From assembly GCF_018853465.1 (NCBI RefSeq), contig NZ_JABBOU010000064.1, positions 1 to 61,414 on the forward strand: a stretch of DNA of 61,414 bases. Direction: 5' to 3'. Both the position numbers and the translations under genes were made by a program. The stretch comes from Acidithiobacillus montserratensis. GTDB taxonomy: Bacteria > Pseudomonadota > Gammaproteobacteria > Acidithiobacillales > Acidithiobacillaceae. Under the pieces are notes generated by a model. It was not told the DNA's origin. It worked only from the letters and a program-made list of their open reading frames with translations, and made no database searches. Below, one piece after another: positions 1 to 7,294 of this stretch; position 1 is the stretch's first letter, and each line of letters opens with the position of its first letter.

Positions 1-294
1 ACCCGCCTCGATCATCCAGACGCTGCACACCGTCACTGACCCTTTGGCCGGTGTATTGAGTGCGCCTTCCACAACGTACTTTAGGCCATAGGGGGAAGGT
101 CGGCTATAGGCTCGGTTCTGGGCATGAATGATGAGGGCATCCATCAGGACTTGCGGGTTTTCAGGGACAAAGCCACAGGCCAAGAAAAAACTCGCCTTGG
201 TGCGCCCGATGGGATGACTTTGCGAGAGCAGGTAATCAGTAATCTTGGCAACCGGCACCCATGCCCGATCCAGATTCGGAAGCACCGCCGCCAT
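1..294 (-). CDS. DUF6883 family protein (partial, runs off left edge)
   Basis: About 98 residues are visible, starting at an ATG that overlaps the hsdM stop codon (TAATG), so translation is probably coupled to hsdM. Reading the minus strand gives a start like [20 protein letters not shown], followed by a segment with SHPIGRTKASFF and later LKYVVEGAL. I recognise this as the small DUF6883 domain (pattern: LPN, then a KxxYLL segment, a KAxFF segment and a KYxVxG strand). Its function is unknown; such genes turn up near restriction and toxin-type loci. The 3' end lies outside the window, so whether further domains follow cannot be seen. The family call is from memory of the pattern. Confidence 0.6.
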   Translation of the reverse strand, partial: MAAVLPNLDRAWVPVAKITDYLLSQSHPIGRTKASFFLACGFVPENPQVLMDALIIHAQNRAYSRPSPYGLKYVVEGALNTPAKGSVTVCSVWMIEAG

Positions 295-1868
295 TACAAC
301 TCATACCCTAACATCCGCAGGTTCTGTACCATTTCCTTTTCCAGCCGCCGCCCTTCGGCCAACTGCATGGAAAGCTCCCTGGTCAGGCGATCCATCTTTT
401 CCTCAAAAGGCTCCCCGTCATCCTCTTTGGTAGCAACGCCTACATAGCGCCCCGGTGTCAGGACGTGACCGTTTTTGCGGATTTCTTCCAGTCTGGCCGC
501 TTTGCAGAAGCCGGGGATATCGGCATATTCCCCTTCACCGTCACCGCGCCAGTTATGGTAGGTATCGGCAATCTTCTGGATATCCTCGTCAGAAAGTTCC
601 CGATGGGTGCGGTCGGCCATGTACCCCATATTGCGGGCGTCGATGAACAGGACTTCACCCGTGCGTTCATAGAGTTCCTTGCCCTCCATCCCGCGTCCAT
701 CGTCCCGATTCTTGGCGAGGAACCACAGGCAGACGGGAATTTGGGTGCTGTAGAACAACTGACCAGGCAGGGCTACCATGCAATCCACCAAGTCCGCCTC
801 GATCAGGTTCTTGCGGATTTCTCCCTCGCCACTGGTGTTGGAGGACATGGACCCATTGGCCAGCACAAAACCGGCGATGCCATAGGGTGCCAGATGGTGG
901 ACCATGTGCTGCACCCAGGCGAAGTTCGCATTTCCCGCTGGCGGAACTCCATACTGCCAGCGTTTGTCCTCGCGTAGGAGATCGCCGCCCCAATCCGAGA
1001 TGTTGAACGGGGGGTTGGCGAGAATGTAGTCCGCTCGCAGATCGGGATGCAGGTCATGGTGGAAAGTATCTGCCGCTTCGGACCCTAAGTCCGCCTCGAT
1101 GCCACGAATAGCAAGATTCATGAGGGCCAGCTTCCATGTGTTCGGGTTGGATTCTTCCCCGTACACGCTGATGTCACCGATTTTGCCGCCGTGGGCCTCA
1201 ATGAACTTTTCTGACTGGACGAACATGCCACCAGACCCACAACAGGGATCGTAGATGCGTCCCTTGTACGGGGCCAGCATGGCCACCAGGGTTCGAACCA
1301 CCGATGCGGGGGTATAGAACTCGCCACCACGCTTGCCTTCTGCACTGGCGAACTTGCCCAAGAAGTATTCATAGACGCGGCCCGAGGTGTCTCTGGCCTG
1401 ATGTTCCGCCGTGCCCAGCCCAATGGTTCCGATGAGGTCTACCAGTTCTCCAAGGCGGCGCTGGTCCAACGTAGGCCGGGCATACCCTTTGGGCAGGATG
1501 TTTTTCAGGTGCGGGTTTTCCCGCTCGATGTCGGTCATGGCCTCGTCGATGCGCTTGCCGATGTCCGTCTGTTTTGCAGCGGCTTGCACCACCGGCCAAC
1601 GTGCCGAAGCGGGTACCCAAAACACCCCTTCCGCTGTGTACTCGTCACGGTCTTCGGGATCGGCACCATCGCCTTCCGCCAGGATTTCGGCCTGCCGCTG
1701 GGCAAAACGATCCGAGATGTACTTCAGGAAGATGAGGCCCAACACAACATGCTTGTAGTCGGCGGCATCCAAATGGCCGCGCAGCTTGTCCGCCGCCGCC
1801 CAGAGAGTCGATTCCAGACTCTGGCTGGTGGTGTCTTCTGATTTGGCTTTCGGACGTCCTCTGGGCAT
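294..1868 (-). CDS. hsdM: Type I restriction-modification system methyltransferase subunit HsdM
   Basis: This 524-residue protein is the adenine-N6 methyltransferase subunit of a type I restriction enzyme. An N-terminal helical HsdM_N region ([19 protein letters not shown], about residues 22-40) is followed by the SAM-binding motif [10 protein letters not shown] near residue 207 and the catalytic NPPF motif near 286. The length is normal. The ATG at 1868 begins a lysine/arginine-rich leader and is preceded by a short upstream region shared with the divergent GIY-YIG gene. The next gene, a DUF6883 protein, overlaps the stop. hsdS and hsdR are not in view; they would lie left of the window, so the completeness of the system is unknown. 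Confidence 0.95.
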   Translation of the reverse strand: MPRGRPKAKSEDTTSQSLESTLWAAADKLRGHLDAADYKHVVLGLIFLKYISDRFAQRQAEILAEGDGADPEDRDEYTAEGVFWVPASARWPVVQAAAKQTDIGKRIDEAMTDIERENPHLKNILPKGYARPTLDQRRLGELVDLIGTIGLGTAEHQARDTSGRVYEYFLGKFASAEGKRGGEFYTPASVVRTLVAMLAPYKGRIYDPCCGSGGMFVQSEKFIEAHGGKIGDISVYGEESNPNTWKLALMNLAIRGIEADLGSEAADTFHHDLHPDLRADYILANPPFNISDWGGDLLREDKRWQYGVPPAGNANFAWVQHMVHHLAPYGIAGFVLANGSMSSNTSGEGEIRKNLIEADLVDCMVALPGQLFYSTQIPVCLWFLAKNRDDGRGMEGKELYERTGEVLFIDARNMGYMADRTHRELSDEDIQKIADTYHNWRGDGEGEYADIPGFCKAARLEEIRKNGHVLTPGRYVGVATKEDDGEPFEEKMDRLTRELSMQLAEGRRLEKEMVQNLRMLGYEL

Positions 1869-2390
1869 TGCCTGATTCCTTTCTGTATTTCGGTTAGTGT
1901 ACCATGATACAGCGTGGGTGATGGGAGGGAAGCATGGCCGGTGTGATATACCTGATGACCAACGTGGCCATGCCAGGTATGGTCAAGATCGGCAAAACCG
2001 AGAGTGCGGAAACCCTGGGCACCCGGTTGAAAGATCTCAACAATACGAGCGTCCCTCTGCCCTTTGAATGTTACTTTGCCGCAGAAGTCGAAGACGCCGA
2101 CGCGCTGGAAAGCAAGCTGCACAAACTGTTTGGCGAGTACAGGGTGAATCCCAAACGAGAGTTCTTCAATCTTGACCCAGAGAAGGCTGTAATCGCCATC
2201 AGCATTGGAAGCTACAAGGAAATTTCTATTGGTGCATCTGAAGCCGAATTGGAAGATCAGGAGGCCCTCGAACAGGAAAAACAGCGGCGCTCAAGAATTA
2301 ACCTGTCTGCGTTGGGTATTAACCCAGGAGACGAGCTCACTTTCTCTCGGTCTGATTCATTCAGTGGCGTTGTAGTTGAGGGCAACAAGA

Positions 2391-3047
2391 GTAACCATCC
2401 CCCGGCAAAGCCGGGGGCTTTCATTTGTGAGCCGCTCAAAGCGGCTTGAAAGGGGACGCTAACGCGGCCCCTCGGTTTGGCGCCACCACATGGTGGCCAT
2501 CAACTCCACATGTGCAACTGATCCACACGTTGGTCCTCTTGCTCCTGATGACGAATGTACTCCCGTATCTTCGCCTCATCCCGGCCTACCGTAGACACAA
2601 AATATCCCCGAGCCCAAAAATGTTGCCCTACGAAATTCCTCTTCCTCTCCCCGTAGGTCCGCGCAATGTGGATCGCACTCTTGCCTTTGATATACCCCAC
2701 CACACTCGACACCGCATACTTCGGCGGGATCGCAATCAGCATGTGTACGTGATCCATCATCAAGTGCCCCTCTTCCATATGGCTTTCCTTGTGCCTCGCC
2801 AGCGCTCGAAATACCTCACCCAAATCACTCCGAAGCCGGCCATACAACACCTTGCGTCGATACTTCGGAATAAACACTACGTGATATTTGCACTCCCATC
2901 GGCTGTGCCTTAGGCTGAATCCCTCGTCCATCGGTATCTCCTTCATCGTGTGCTTGGCGGCTCACAACGTCGGTTCTCCGATGGACTCCCCTATATGTCA
3001 AACATCTACTGTCACCCCGGCAAAGCCGGGGGATTTCCTGATTTTTG
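2391..3047 (-). mobile_element. IS200/IS605-family element inserted in the GIY-YIG gene
   Basis: Both ends carry the imperfect-palindrome hairpin typical of this family: CCCCCGGCAAAGCCGGGGG at 2399-2417 and a near-identical copy around 3014-3032. Only one transposase gene (tnpA) is present and there are no terminal inverted repeats or target duplication, as expected for single-strand transposition by a HUH enzyme. The boundaries were set by restoring the interrupted reading frame and by the tetranucleotides: TTAA flanks the left end of the element (plus-strand 3048-3051) and GTAAC (TTAC on the minus strand) closes its right end at 2391-2395. The ends are good to a few bases. Confidence 0.75.
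2500..2931 (-). CDS. tnpA: IS200-type Y1 transposase TnpA
   Basis: This 143-residue single-domain HUH transposase has the family signature: ECKYHVVFIPKYRRKVLYG near the N terminus, the HUH metal-binding motif in MMDHVHMLIAIPP around residue 60, and a C-terminal helix with the probable nucleophilic tyrosine in REYIRHQE. It catalyses cut and paste of single-stranded DNA at the hairpin ends of the element. I prefer the ATG at 2931, six bases after AAGGAGAT, over the ATG at 2946 that overlaps that ribosome site. There is no tnpB or IscB partner, which fits the IS200 subgroup. The frame is intact, so the element may be active. Confidence 0.92.
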   Translation of the reverse strand: MDEGFSLRHSRWECKYHVVFIPKYRRKVLYGRLRSDLGEVFRALARHKESHMEEGHLMMDHVHMLIAIPPKYAVSSVVGYIKGKSAIHIARTYGERKRNFVGQHFWARGYFVSTVGRDEAKIREYIRHQEQEDQRVDQLHMWS

Positions 3048-3255
3048 TTAAAATTGTAGATCATACCAATAAAATGGAAGATAATGGTGAAGTATTTAGC
3101 CTTTCCGGGGCTGCTCAAAAGATACTCAAGCTGCTTAACTATCGGACCACCTCGGTCAGTGGACCGGAATACTGGATGATAAACGGGGAAACACTGGATG
3201 AGCGGAGGCGGCGCATGGAAGAAGAGCAATTTGGTGGATAGCGCAGCGCAAATAA

Positions 3256-3294
3256 GTAACTATCCCCCGGCAGAGCCGGGGATTCCTATTTTGA
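3256..3294 (-). repeat. 39-bp single-hairpin relic carrying both IS200-type ends
   Basis: A second hairpin (CCCCCGGCAGAGCCGGGG at about 3263-3280) lies just after the GIY-YIG stop. Its left flank (GTAACTATC) matches the right end of the nearby IS200 element, while its right flank (GGGGATTCCTATTTTGA, then TTAA) matches that element's left end. It therefore looks like the two outer ends joined around one shared hairpin, with all internal sequence lost, and with the same TTAA flank. It overlaps the last bases before the stop codon of the next minus-strand gene. Confidence 0.55.
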
Positions 3295-4185
3295 TTAAAT
3301 AATGACTTTAATCCCAGGAGCAGCGAAGTCTTTTGTCCAATCGCTGTTTTCTATTGGCGTATTCAAGAAGTTCATGGTAAATCCAACTCCCGGTACTCCC
3401 AATGTTATTTCAAGACCATTACTTCGTAATTGCGAGAAGTAATTGACATTAGAATTGAACAAGCTGGCAAACCACGTCCATTTGTCTCGTGCTCTCTCAT
3501 CATCGATAGATAAGTTTTCACAAATTACCTGTCGATAAATTCTGAAGCGCTCCACAGCCTCTTCATTATGTTTTGCATGATCCCATTCTTCTCGACTAGT
3601 ATTGCGCCAGTAGGATGGATGCTGCGGATATATTGCATTAAGGATGATCTTCTGCTCTTGGTCATTCTTCGCAAAAAAGGAAGGTCTTTCCCCTCTTGCT
3701 GTGATTTCTTCGCTGAGATTTCTAGCGGCTGACGCAGTTAAGACTATCTGTGGATGAACCGCTTTATTTTCTCCGTCCACTGCTTCCTGATAGCCACTGC
3801 CCAAAATATTGTTGTCCGAGCGATAGACATTCCCAATTGCAATTGCGCCTCGCACTAACAACCCCATCTCTAATAGAGCATGCGTGATTTGAATGGACTT
3901 GATCGAAACGGCAATTAACGCCGGATAGTTTTGGGGGTATCGATGATGAACAGGCACCGATATTACGATACTGTCAGAGACGCTTAGGCATTTCATACCA
4001 AGCTCAGACGGGAAAGACTTGTTGTTTTGTGCTATTGATATTTGCCTTGGGATAATCTTATTAAATAGAAGATCGAGTTTGTCCCGCTTTGTTACGTCAA
4101 CCTCTGCTTCTTTGACAAAGTTTTTGAATCCGAGGATGTCCAAGTATGCGACGGCATAAGGCATAAACTTAAGTCCAGAACCCAT
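3295..4185 (-). CDS. Class III nucleotidyl-cyclase-like protein of unknown function
   Basis: This 296-residue protein has no close family I can name. It starts with a hydrophobic strand and acidic turn, YAVAYLDILGFKNFV, resembling the first metal-binding segment of class III cyclases (FxDIxGF). It continues with a second acidic segment, LSVSDSIVISVPV near residue 70, and then LLVRGAIAIGNVYRSD and ILGSGYQEA, which resemble the cyclase RxGI...G and GxxVNxA region. The C-terminal half is unassigned. The start at 4185 (MGSGLKFMPY) follows GGGAG by seven bases; longer starts would run into the ISL3 relic. Catalytic activity is unproven. A role in defence signalling is only suggested by the neighbouring restriction genes. 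Confidence 0.55.
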   Translation of the reverse strand: MGSGLKFMPYAVAYLDILGFKNFVKEAEVDVTKRDKLDLLFNKIIPRQISIAQNNKSFPSELGMKCLSVSDSIVISVPVHHRYPQNYPALIAVSIKSIQITHALLEMGLLVRGAIAIGNVYRSDNNILGSGYQEAVDGENKAVHPQIVLTASAARNLSEEITARGERPSFFAKNDQEQKIILNAIYPQHPSYWRNTSREEWDHAKHNEEAVERFRIYRQVICENLSIDDERARDKWTWFASLFNSNVNYFSQLRSNGLEITLGVPGVGFTMNFLNTPIENSDWTKDFAAPGIKVII

Positions 4186-4349
4186 CTGTGTGCTCCCGTA
4201 ATCTTTATTCGATCCCTTGTATTGATCATGTAAAAATGGATAAATTTTATCAGCGCTTGCTATACAGCAGTACCCGGTGCCCTGTCCGTGCCCCGACTGA
4301 CGTTGTTGGCCGACAAACATCATCAATTTGTTTGGGCTCTTCGTCATAT

Positions 4350-4795
4350 CAAGTGGGTAGGCGGTAGAATGCCACATAGCAGGCGAACCACAGGAAGGAG
4401 TTGATGATGGACCAGGAAGGGCTGTTTCCACTGGCTATCTGGCTGGTCCCGCCGTGGCTGGTGGACCATGTGACCTTCACGGTGGAAGAAAAGCGGGGCT
4501 GGACCTGCATATTAACTTCCCGGCTGGGAGCCACTTCTCTTGCCAGGTCTGTGGCGAGGAATACTCGGTACACGACACCCGAGAACACACCTGGAGGCAC
4601 TTGGATTTCTTTCAGCACGACGCCTATCTCCATGCCCGAGTTCATCGGGTGAAGTGTACTGAACATAGGGTACATCAGGTGCCGGTTCCTTGAGCTCGGG
4701 AAGGCTCGCAATTCACACTGCTCTTTGAGGCGATGATCATGACCCTCGTGCGGGAGATGCCGGTCTCTCGCCGCACTGCACAGTACCTACATCAG
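4350..4795 (+). mobile_element. Degenerate 5' remnant of an ISL3-family element
   Basis: The segment begins with the inner part of the ISL3 terminal repeat (AAGTGGGTA), then repeats the first third of the transposase gene that is full length at 7363. The recognisable pieces are MMDQEGLFPLAIWLVPPWL in one frame and, after a one-base slip near 4495, LDLHINFPAGSHFSCQVCG and HLDFFQHDAYLHARVHRVKC in another, followed by further frame breaks and a stop. The outer repeat, the catalytic part and the 3' end are gone. It cannot encode a transposase, but it shows that two related ISL3 copies flank the kfrA-like segment in the same orientation. Confidence 0.8.
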
Positions 4796-4978
4796 AGAAT
4801 ATAGCAAATATCCGCCCATGAATACCACGACCCGCAGCCCGCGCAACGAAGATGACCAACCAAGTCCTCGGCGATATGGTGTGGCTGTTGGTGACAAGCT
4901 GAGGGCGGCCCGACTGGGCCATCCACAATGGAAGCCGTACACAAGATAGTATTTCCCGGGATGAAGAGACTGGGCATT
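4796..4978. repeat. Gene-free stretch with first copy of a dispersed repeat
   Basis: No coding sequence is supported here. Positions 4825-4851 (CCACGACCCGCAGCCCGCGC and the next seven bases) recur with one mismatch at 7145-7171, and patchy similarity continues for roughly another 90 bases (CCAACCA, GCCGG-type segments). Each copy adjoins an ISL3 sequence: this one follows the ISL3 remnant, the other precedes the full ISL3 element. Its nature is unknown; it may be an older mobile-element end or a plasmid backbone duplication. Confidence 0.45.
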
Positions 4979-5110
4979 ATCTACCGAGTAGACAAAACAC
5001 CAATGAAAAAAGCCGATCCTCGTCTACCCGGTAGACAGGCGTGTAGAGTCCATGGCGGGGGGGTGTCTACCGGGTAGACGAAACGTCAGGAACCCTGCAC
5101 AGGACGGACG

Positions 5111-5187
5111 CTTCCCGACAAAAACCAGCGAGGCACCGAGCGCTTCCCGGGGAGAAGCAAAGCGTACTCCCTCTTTATCTTGCATTC
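5111..5187. repeat. Left arm of a 77-bp inverted repeat
   Basis: This arm, from CTTCCCGACAAAAACC to TATCTTGCATTC, is the reverse complement of 5562-5638 with a single mismatch. The two arms face each other across 374 bp that contain the six central palindromes at about 64-bp spacing. A short piece of the arm (CTCTTTATCTTGC) also occurs at 7013-7025. Repeats this well preserved without a reading frame suggest recent duplication or selection on the DNA itself. Confidence 0.85.
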
Positions 5188-5202
5188 GTTCTTTATGGGT
5201 TT

Positions 5203-5535
5203 GTCTACCGGGTAGACAAAATTTGTTCGGGGAAATCCACGAGTCAAGTTCGAGAAAGGCATTTTCTTCTACCGGGTAGACGCGCCAATAATGCGAAAAC
5301 ACGAATTTACATGCACTCTTTGTGGATTTGTCTACCGGGTAGACAAAATTTGCTCGGGGAAAATCCTCGATTCGAGTTCGAAAAAGGAATCTTCGTCTAC
5401 CGGGTAAACGCGCCAATAATGCGAAAACACGAATTTACATGCACTCTTTGTGGACTTGTCTACCGGGTAGACAAAATTTTCTGGGAAAATACACGAGTCG
5501 AGTTTGAGAAAGGTATTTTCGCCTATCAGGTAGAC
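5203..5535. repeat. Tandem repeat of about 127 bp (two and a half copies)
   Basis: Units begin at 5203, 5330 and 5458. Each starts with the exact palindrome followed by ACAAAATTT, a (C/T)GGGGAAA stretch, CGAGT(C/T)(A/G)AGTT and AAAGG, then a second, degenerate palindrome. The next unit follows CGCGCCAATAATGCG and ACACGAATTTACATGC. The third unit is cut off after its second palindrome. Open frames across it are artefacts of the repetition. Confidence 0.85.
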
Positions 5536-5561
5536 AAAAGTGCCAATTTGCTTAATATGGT

Positions 5562-5638
5562 GAATGCAAGATAAAGAAGGAGTACGCTTTGCTTCTCCCC
5601 GGGAAGCGCTCGGTGCCTCGCTGGTTTTTGTCGGGAAG
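5562..5638. repeat. Right arm of the 77-bp inverted repeat
   Basis: Reverse complement of 5111-5187 with one mismatch (AAAGAAGG here against AAAGAGGG in the reversed left arm). After it come a further exact palindrome at 5670 and about 300 bp of non-coding DNA up to the kfrA-like gene. Confidence 0.85.
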
Positions 5639-5981
5639 TGTCTTTCCAGCGTCGTGATCCTGCCGTTTCGTCTACCGGGTAGACAAAATTGACACCAGGC
5701 TCATTCATGCAAGGCCAAGCTTGCTTTCTAGGATCGGAAAGAAAGACTCCTGTTGCGCGACACGCCATATCATATGCAAACCCCGGAACCCGAGGCCCAC
5801 TTTAGCGTTAGGCCAGAACGGTAGCTAGTGTAGCTTTATTCAAAGCTTGTTGAAAACCAAGACGCCCAGGCACGCGGGCTTGCCTACTGGATAGACAAGC
5901 CAAGACAAAGCAGTTGTTTGCAATATAATTTATATTATTGTAGTATACAACATAAGATATTATTACACAGGAGTTCTTGAA

Positions 5982-6599
5982 ATGGGTATCACGACAACTG
6001 ACATCCACGCGGCAGCGGACAGCATTACAGCAGCAGGGCAGCGGCCTACGCTGGCCTTGGTCCGCAGCGCATTAGGCGGTGGCAGTTTCACGACGATCTC
6101 AGAAGCCATGAAGTCTTGGAAAGCCACGCAGCAAGCGGCGTGCGTAACCATCAGGGAACCAGCGCCGACAGCTGTTACCGAGAGACTTACAGATCTTGGC
6201 GGCGAGGTATGGGCTATTGCTTTGGATCTCGCCAACACACGACTGGCAGGAGAGCGCAAAGCCTTGGAAGCTACACGGCAGGAGATGGAGCAGGAGCAGC
6301 GCGAAGCAGCGGCTTTTGCAGATCAGCTATCGGCTGAATTAGAGGCAGCGCGGGTGCTGATCAAGCAGCAAGGGGAAGCGTTACAGCGGGCAGAAGCACA
6401 GGCAGAGCAGCTTGCAGAGGCCAAGGCCACGGCGCAAGCAGCGCAGGCAGCACTAGCAGAAGCGCGGGCGAGGGTAGATGGTCTAGTCGTATTGCTTGAG
6501 CAGGAACGGGCAGAAAAAAAAGAAGCCCAAGCCAAGGCAGAGTTAGCCATCGCTGAGTCGGCAAAACTGACAGGAAAGTTAGAGGCACTGAAAGCATAG
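5982..6599 (+). CDS. KfrA-like plasmid DNA-binding protein with long coiled coil
   Basis: This 205-residue protein has an N-terminal helix-turn-helix-type region (DIHAAADSITAAGQRPTLAL, then VRSALGGGSFTTISEAMKSW) typical of the KfrA N-terminal DNA-binding domain. Residues 85-200 are rich in Ala, Glu, Gln and Lys and form a long alpha-helical coiled coil. Proteins of this type occur on broad-host-range plasmids, repress their own promoter and help partition plasmids by linking DNA sites. The ATG at 5982 follows AGGAG by eight bases. The upstream DNA is very AT-rich (5918-5968) and preceded by the palindrome array, its obvious candidate target. That link is inferred. Confidence 0.8.
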   Translation: MGITTTDIHAAADSITAAGQRPTLALVRSALGGGSFTTISEAMKSWKATQQAACVTIREPAPTAVTERLTDLGGEVWAIALDLANTRLAGERKALEATRQEMEQEQREAAAFADQLSAELEAARVLIKQQGEALQRAEAQAEQLAEAKATAQAAQAALAEARARVDGLVVLLEQERAEKKEAQAKAELAIAESAKLTGKLEALKA

Positions 6600-6896
6600 G
6601 GCTGCGCGGGAGAGGTGTCTCCCCCACCCATGTCTGGCCTGGTCTCCCGCACTTCACAATGCTATCTGCGCAATCTTTGGGCGAGGCACTTTCCATGGAG
6701 ACCCAAACGACTGATACGCTGCCTATATTTTTGGTCGCGGACGCCCACACCGCGCTGTGCGAGGGACCACGCGTGCGCAGTGAGTCGGGGCGGGAATCGC
6801 GGTCATCCAGTCCAGCGACTTTTAGAGCTGCTCAAAATTGGGATGCACATCCGGTGGTTTCACTTTGAGATGATATTTCCGGAGTTCCGGAGCGAT
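6600..6896. other. Gene-free stretch downstream of the kfrA-like gene
   Basis: I see no supported coding sequence. Directly after the stop codon a small hairpin, GGGAGAGGTGTCTCCC (6609-6624), could end transcription, although no T-run follows. The rest shows no clear motif. Confidence 0.4.
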
Positions 6897-7122
6897 GAAA
6901 GCTATACCAAAAAACCACGTCCGACGTGGAAATCTGGTATAGCTTTCTACGCCATCCTGCGGTCCGCCCACGGGTGACTACGAAAAATAGAAAGCTATAC
7001 CAAAGCCGTGCGCTCTTTATCTTGCGTTCAACAAATTTACGGTAATTTTCCAAAAATCCGCGAAGACGGGCAAAAGCTATACCAGAAAACGACGCCCGAC
7101 GTTGAAATCTGGTATAGCTTTC
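6897..7122. repeat. Second palindrome family: nested AGCTATACCA inverted repeats
   Basis: Two large dyads occur. In the first (6897-6947) GAAAGCTATACCA pairs with TGGTATAGCTTTC, and between them lies a second, inner palindrome, CCACGTCCGACGTGG (6915-6929). The second copy (about 7073-7122) has the same outer arms and a partly decayed inner one. A lone half-site, GAAAGCTATACCA, lies at 6990-7002 between them. The spacing between dyads is about 176 bp. No coding sequence overlaps convincingly. The design resembles a protein-binding or recombination site; function unknown. Confidence 0.75.
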
Positions 7123-7294
7123 TGTGGAGCGTTGTCCCCGCCAGCCACGACCCGGAGCCCGCGCAACGAAGGGAGCCAACCAGGCCCCAGCGGTAGCGCG
7201 GGTTGTGGGCAGCAAGCCGATAAGTGTACACCGGCTGGTCCGGCGCAAGCCGGTGCCGTTCACAAGGCGGTAGGGGGAGTGGGCAACGCAGACT
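7123..7294. repeat. Gene-free stretch with second copy of the dispersed repeat
   Basis: Positions 7145-7171 match 4825-4851 with one mismatch, and weaker similarity continues towards 7260. The stretch ends at the left terminal repeat of the ISL3 element. A GC-rich hairpin-forming segment (CCGGCTGGTCCGGCGCAAGCCGG, about 7229-7251) is included. No gene seen. Confidence 0.45.

Larger units (their letters stand above)
1934..3241 (+). pseudogene. GIY-YIG (T5orf172-type) nuclease-like gene split by an IS200-type insertion
   Basis: The 5' part (1934-2390) encodes a GIY-YIG-like start (GVIYLMTN, then MVKIGKT), a conserved LHKLFGEYR segment and the beginning of a C-terminal domain (GDELTFSRSDSF). It then runs into insertion-sequence DNA and stops at 2449. 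The missing C-terminal part reappears at 3048-3241 in the same frame (GEVFSLSGAAQKILKLLNY, SGPEYWMINGETLDERR, stop at 3239-3241). Removing 2391-3047 (657 bp, a multiple of three) restores one continuous frame of about 216 codons. The ATG at 1934 follows a strong GGGAGGGAA ribosome site. The truncated product could still carry the catalytic domain. The gene is divergent from hsdM. Confidence 0.8.
4979..5896. repeat. Array of eleven 15-bp palindromes (GTCTACCGGGTAGAC type)
   Basis: Copies start at 4979, 5022, 5065, 5203, 5267, 5330, 5395, 5458, 5521, 5670 and 5882. The consensus GTCTACCGGGTAGAC is a perfect dyad around a central base; 5065, 5203, 5330, 5458 and 5670 are exact and the rest differ at one to four positions. 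Start-to-start distances are 43, 43, 138, 64, 63, 65, 63, 63, 149 and 212 bp, all close to whole multiples of 10.6 bp, so the sites would lie on one face of the helix. The last copy is 86 bp before the kfrA-like start codon. An operator or partition-type binding array is inferred. Confidence 0.75.

Noticed and set aside
5052..5768. Short open frames across the palindrome array
   Set aside because: They arise from repeated GTCTACCGGGTAGAC (reading VYRVD, LPGRQ and similar), occur on both strands and have no ribosome sites.
4979..5896. CRISPR array
   Set aside because: Regularly spaced palindromes were considered, but the repeats are only 15 bp, the intervals are themselves duplicated rather than unique, and no cas genes are present.
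4825..7260. Integron attC-like site in the dispersed repeat
   Set aside because: GTTGTGGGC and CCAAC segments exist but the required paired core sites and gene-cassette layout are absent.
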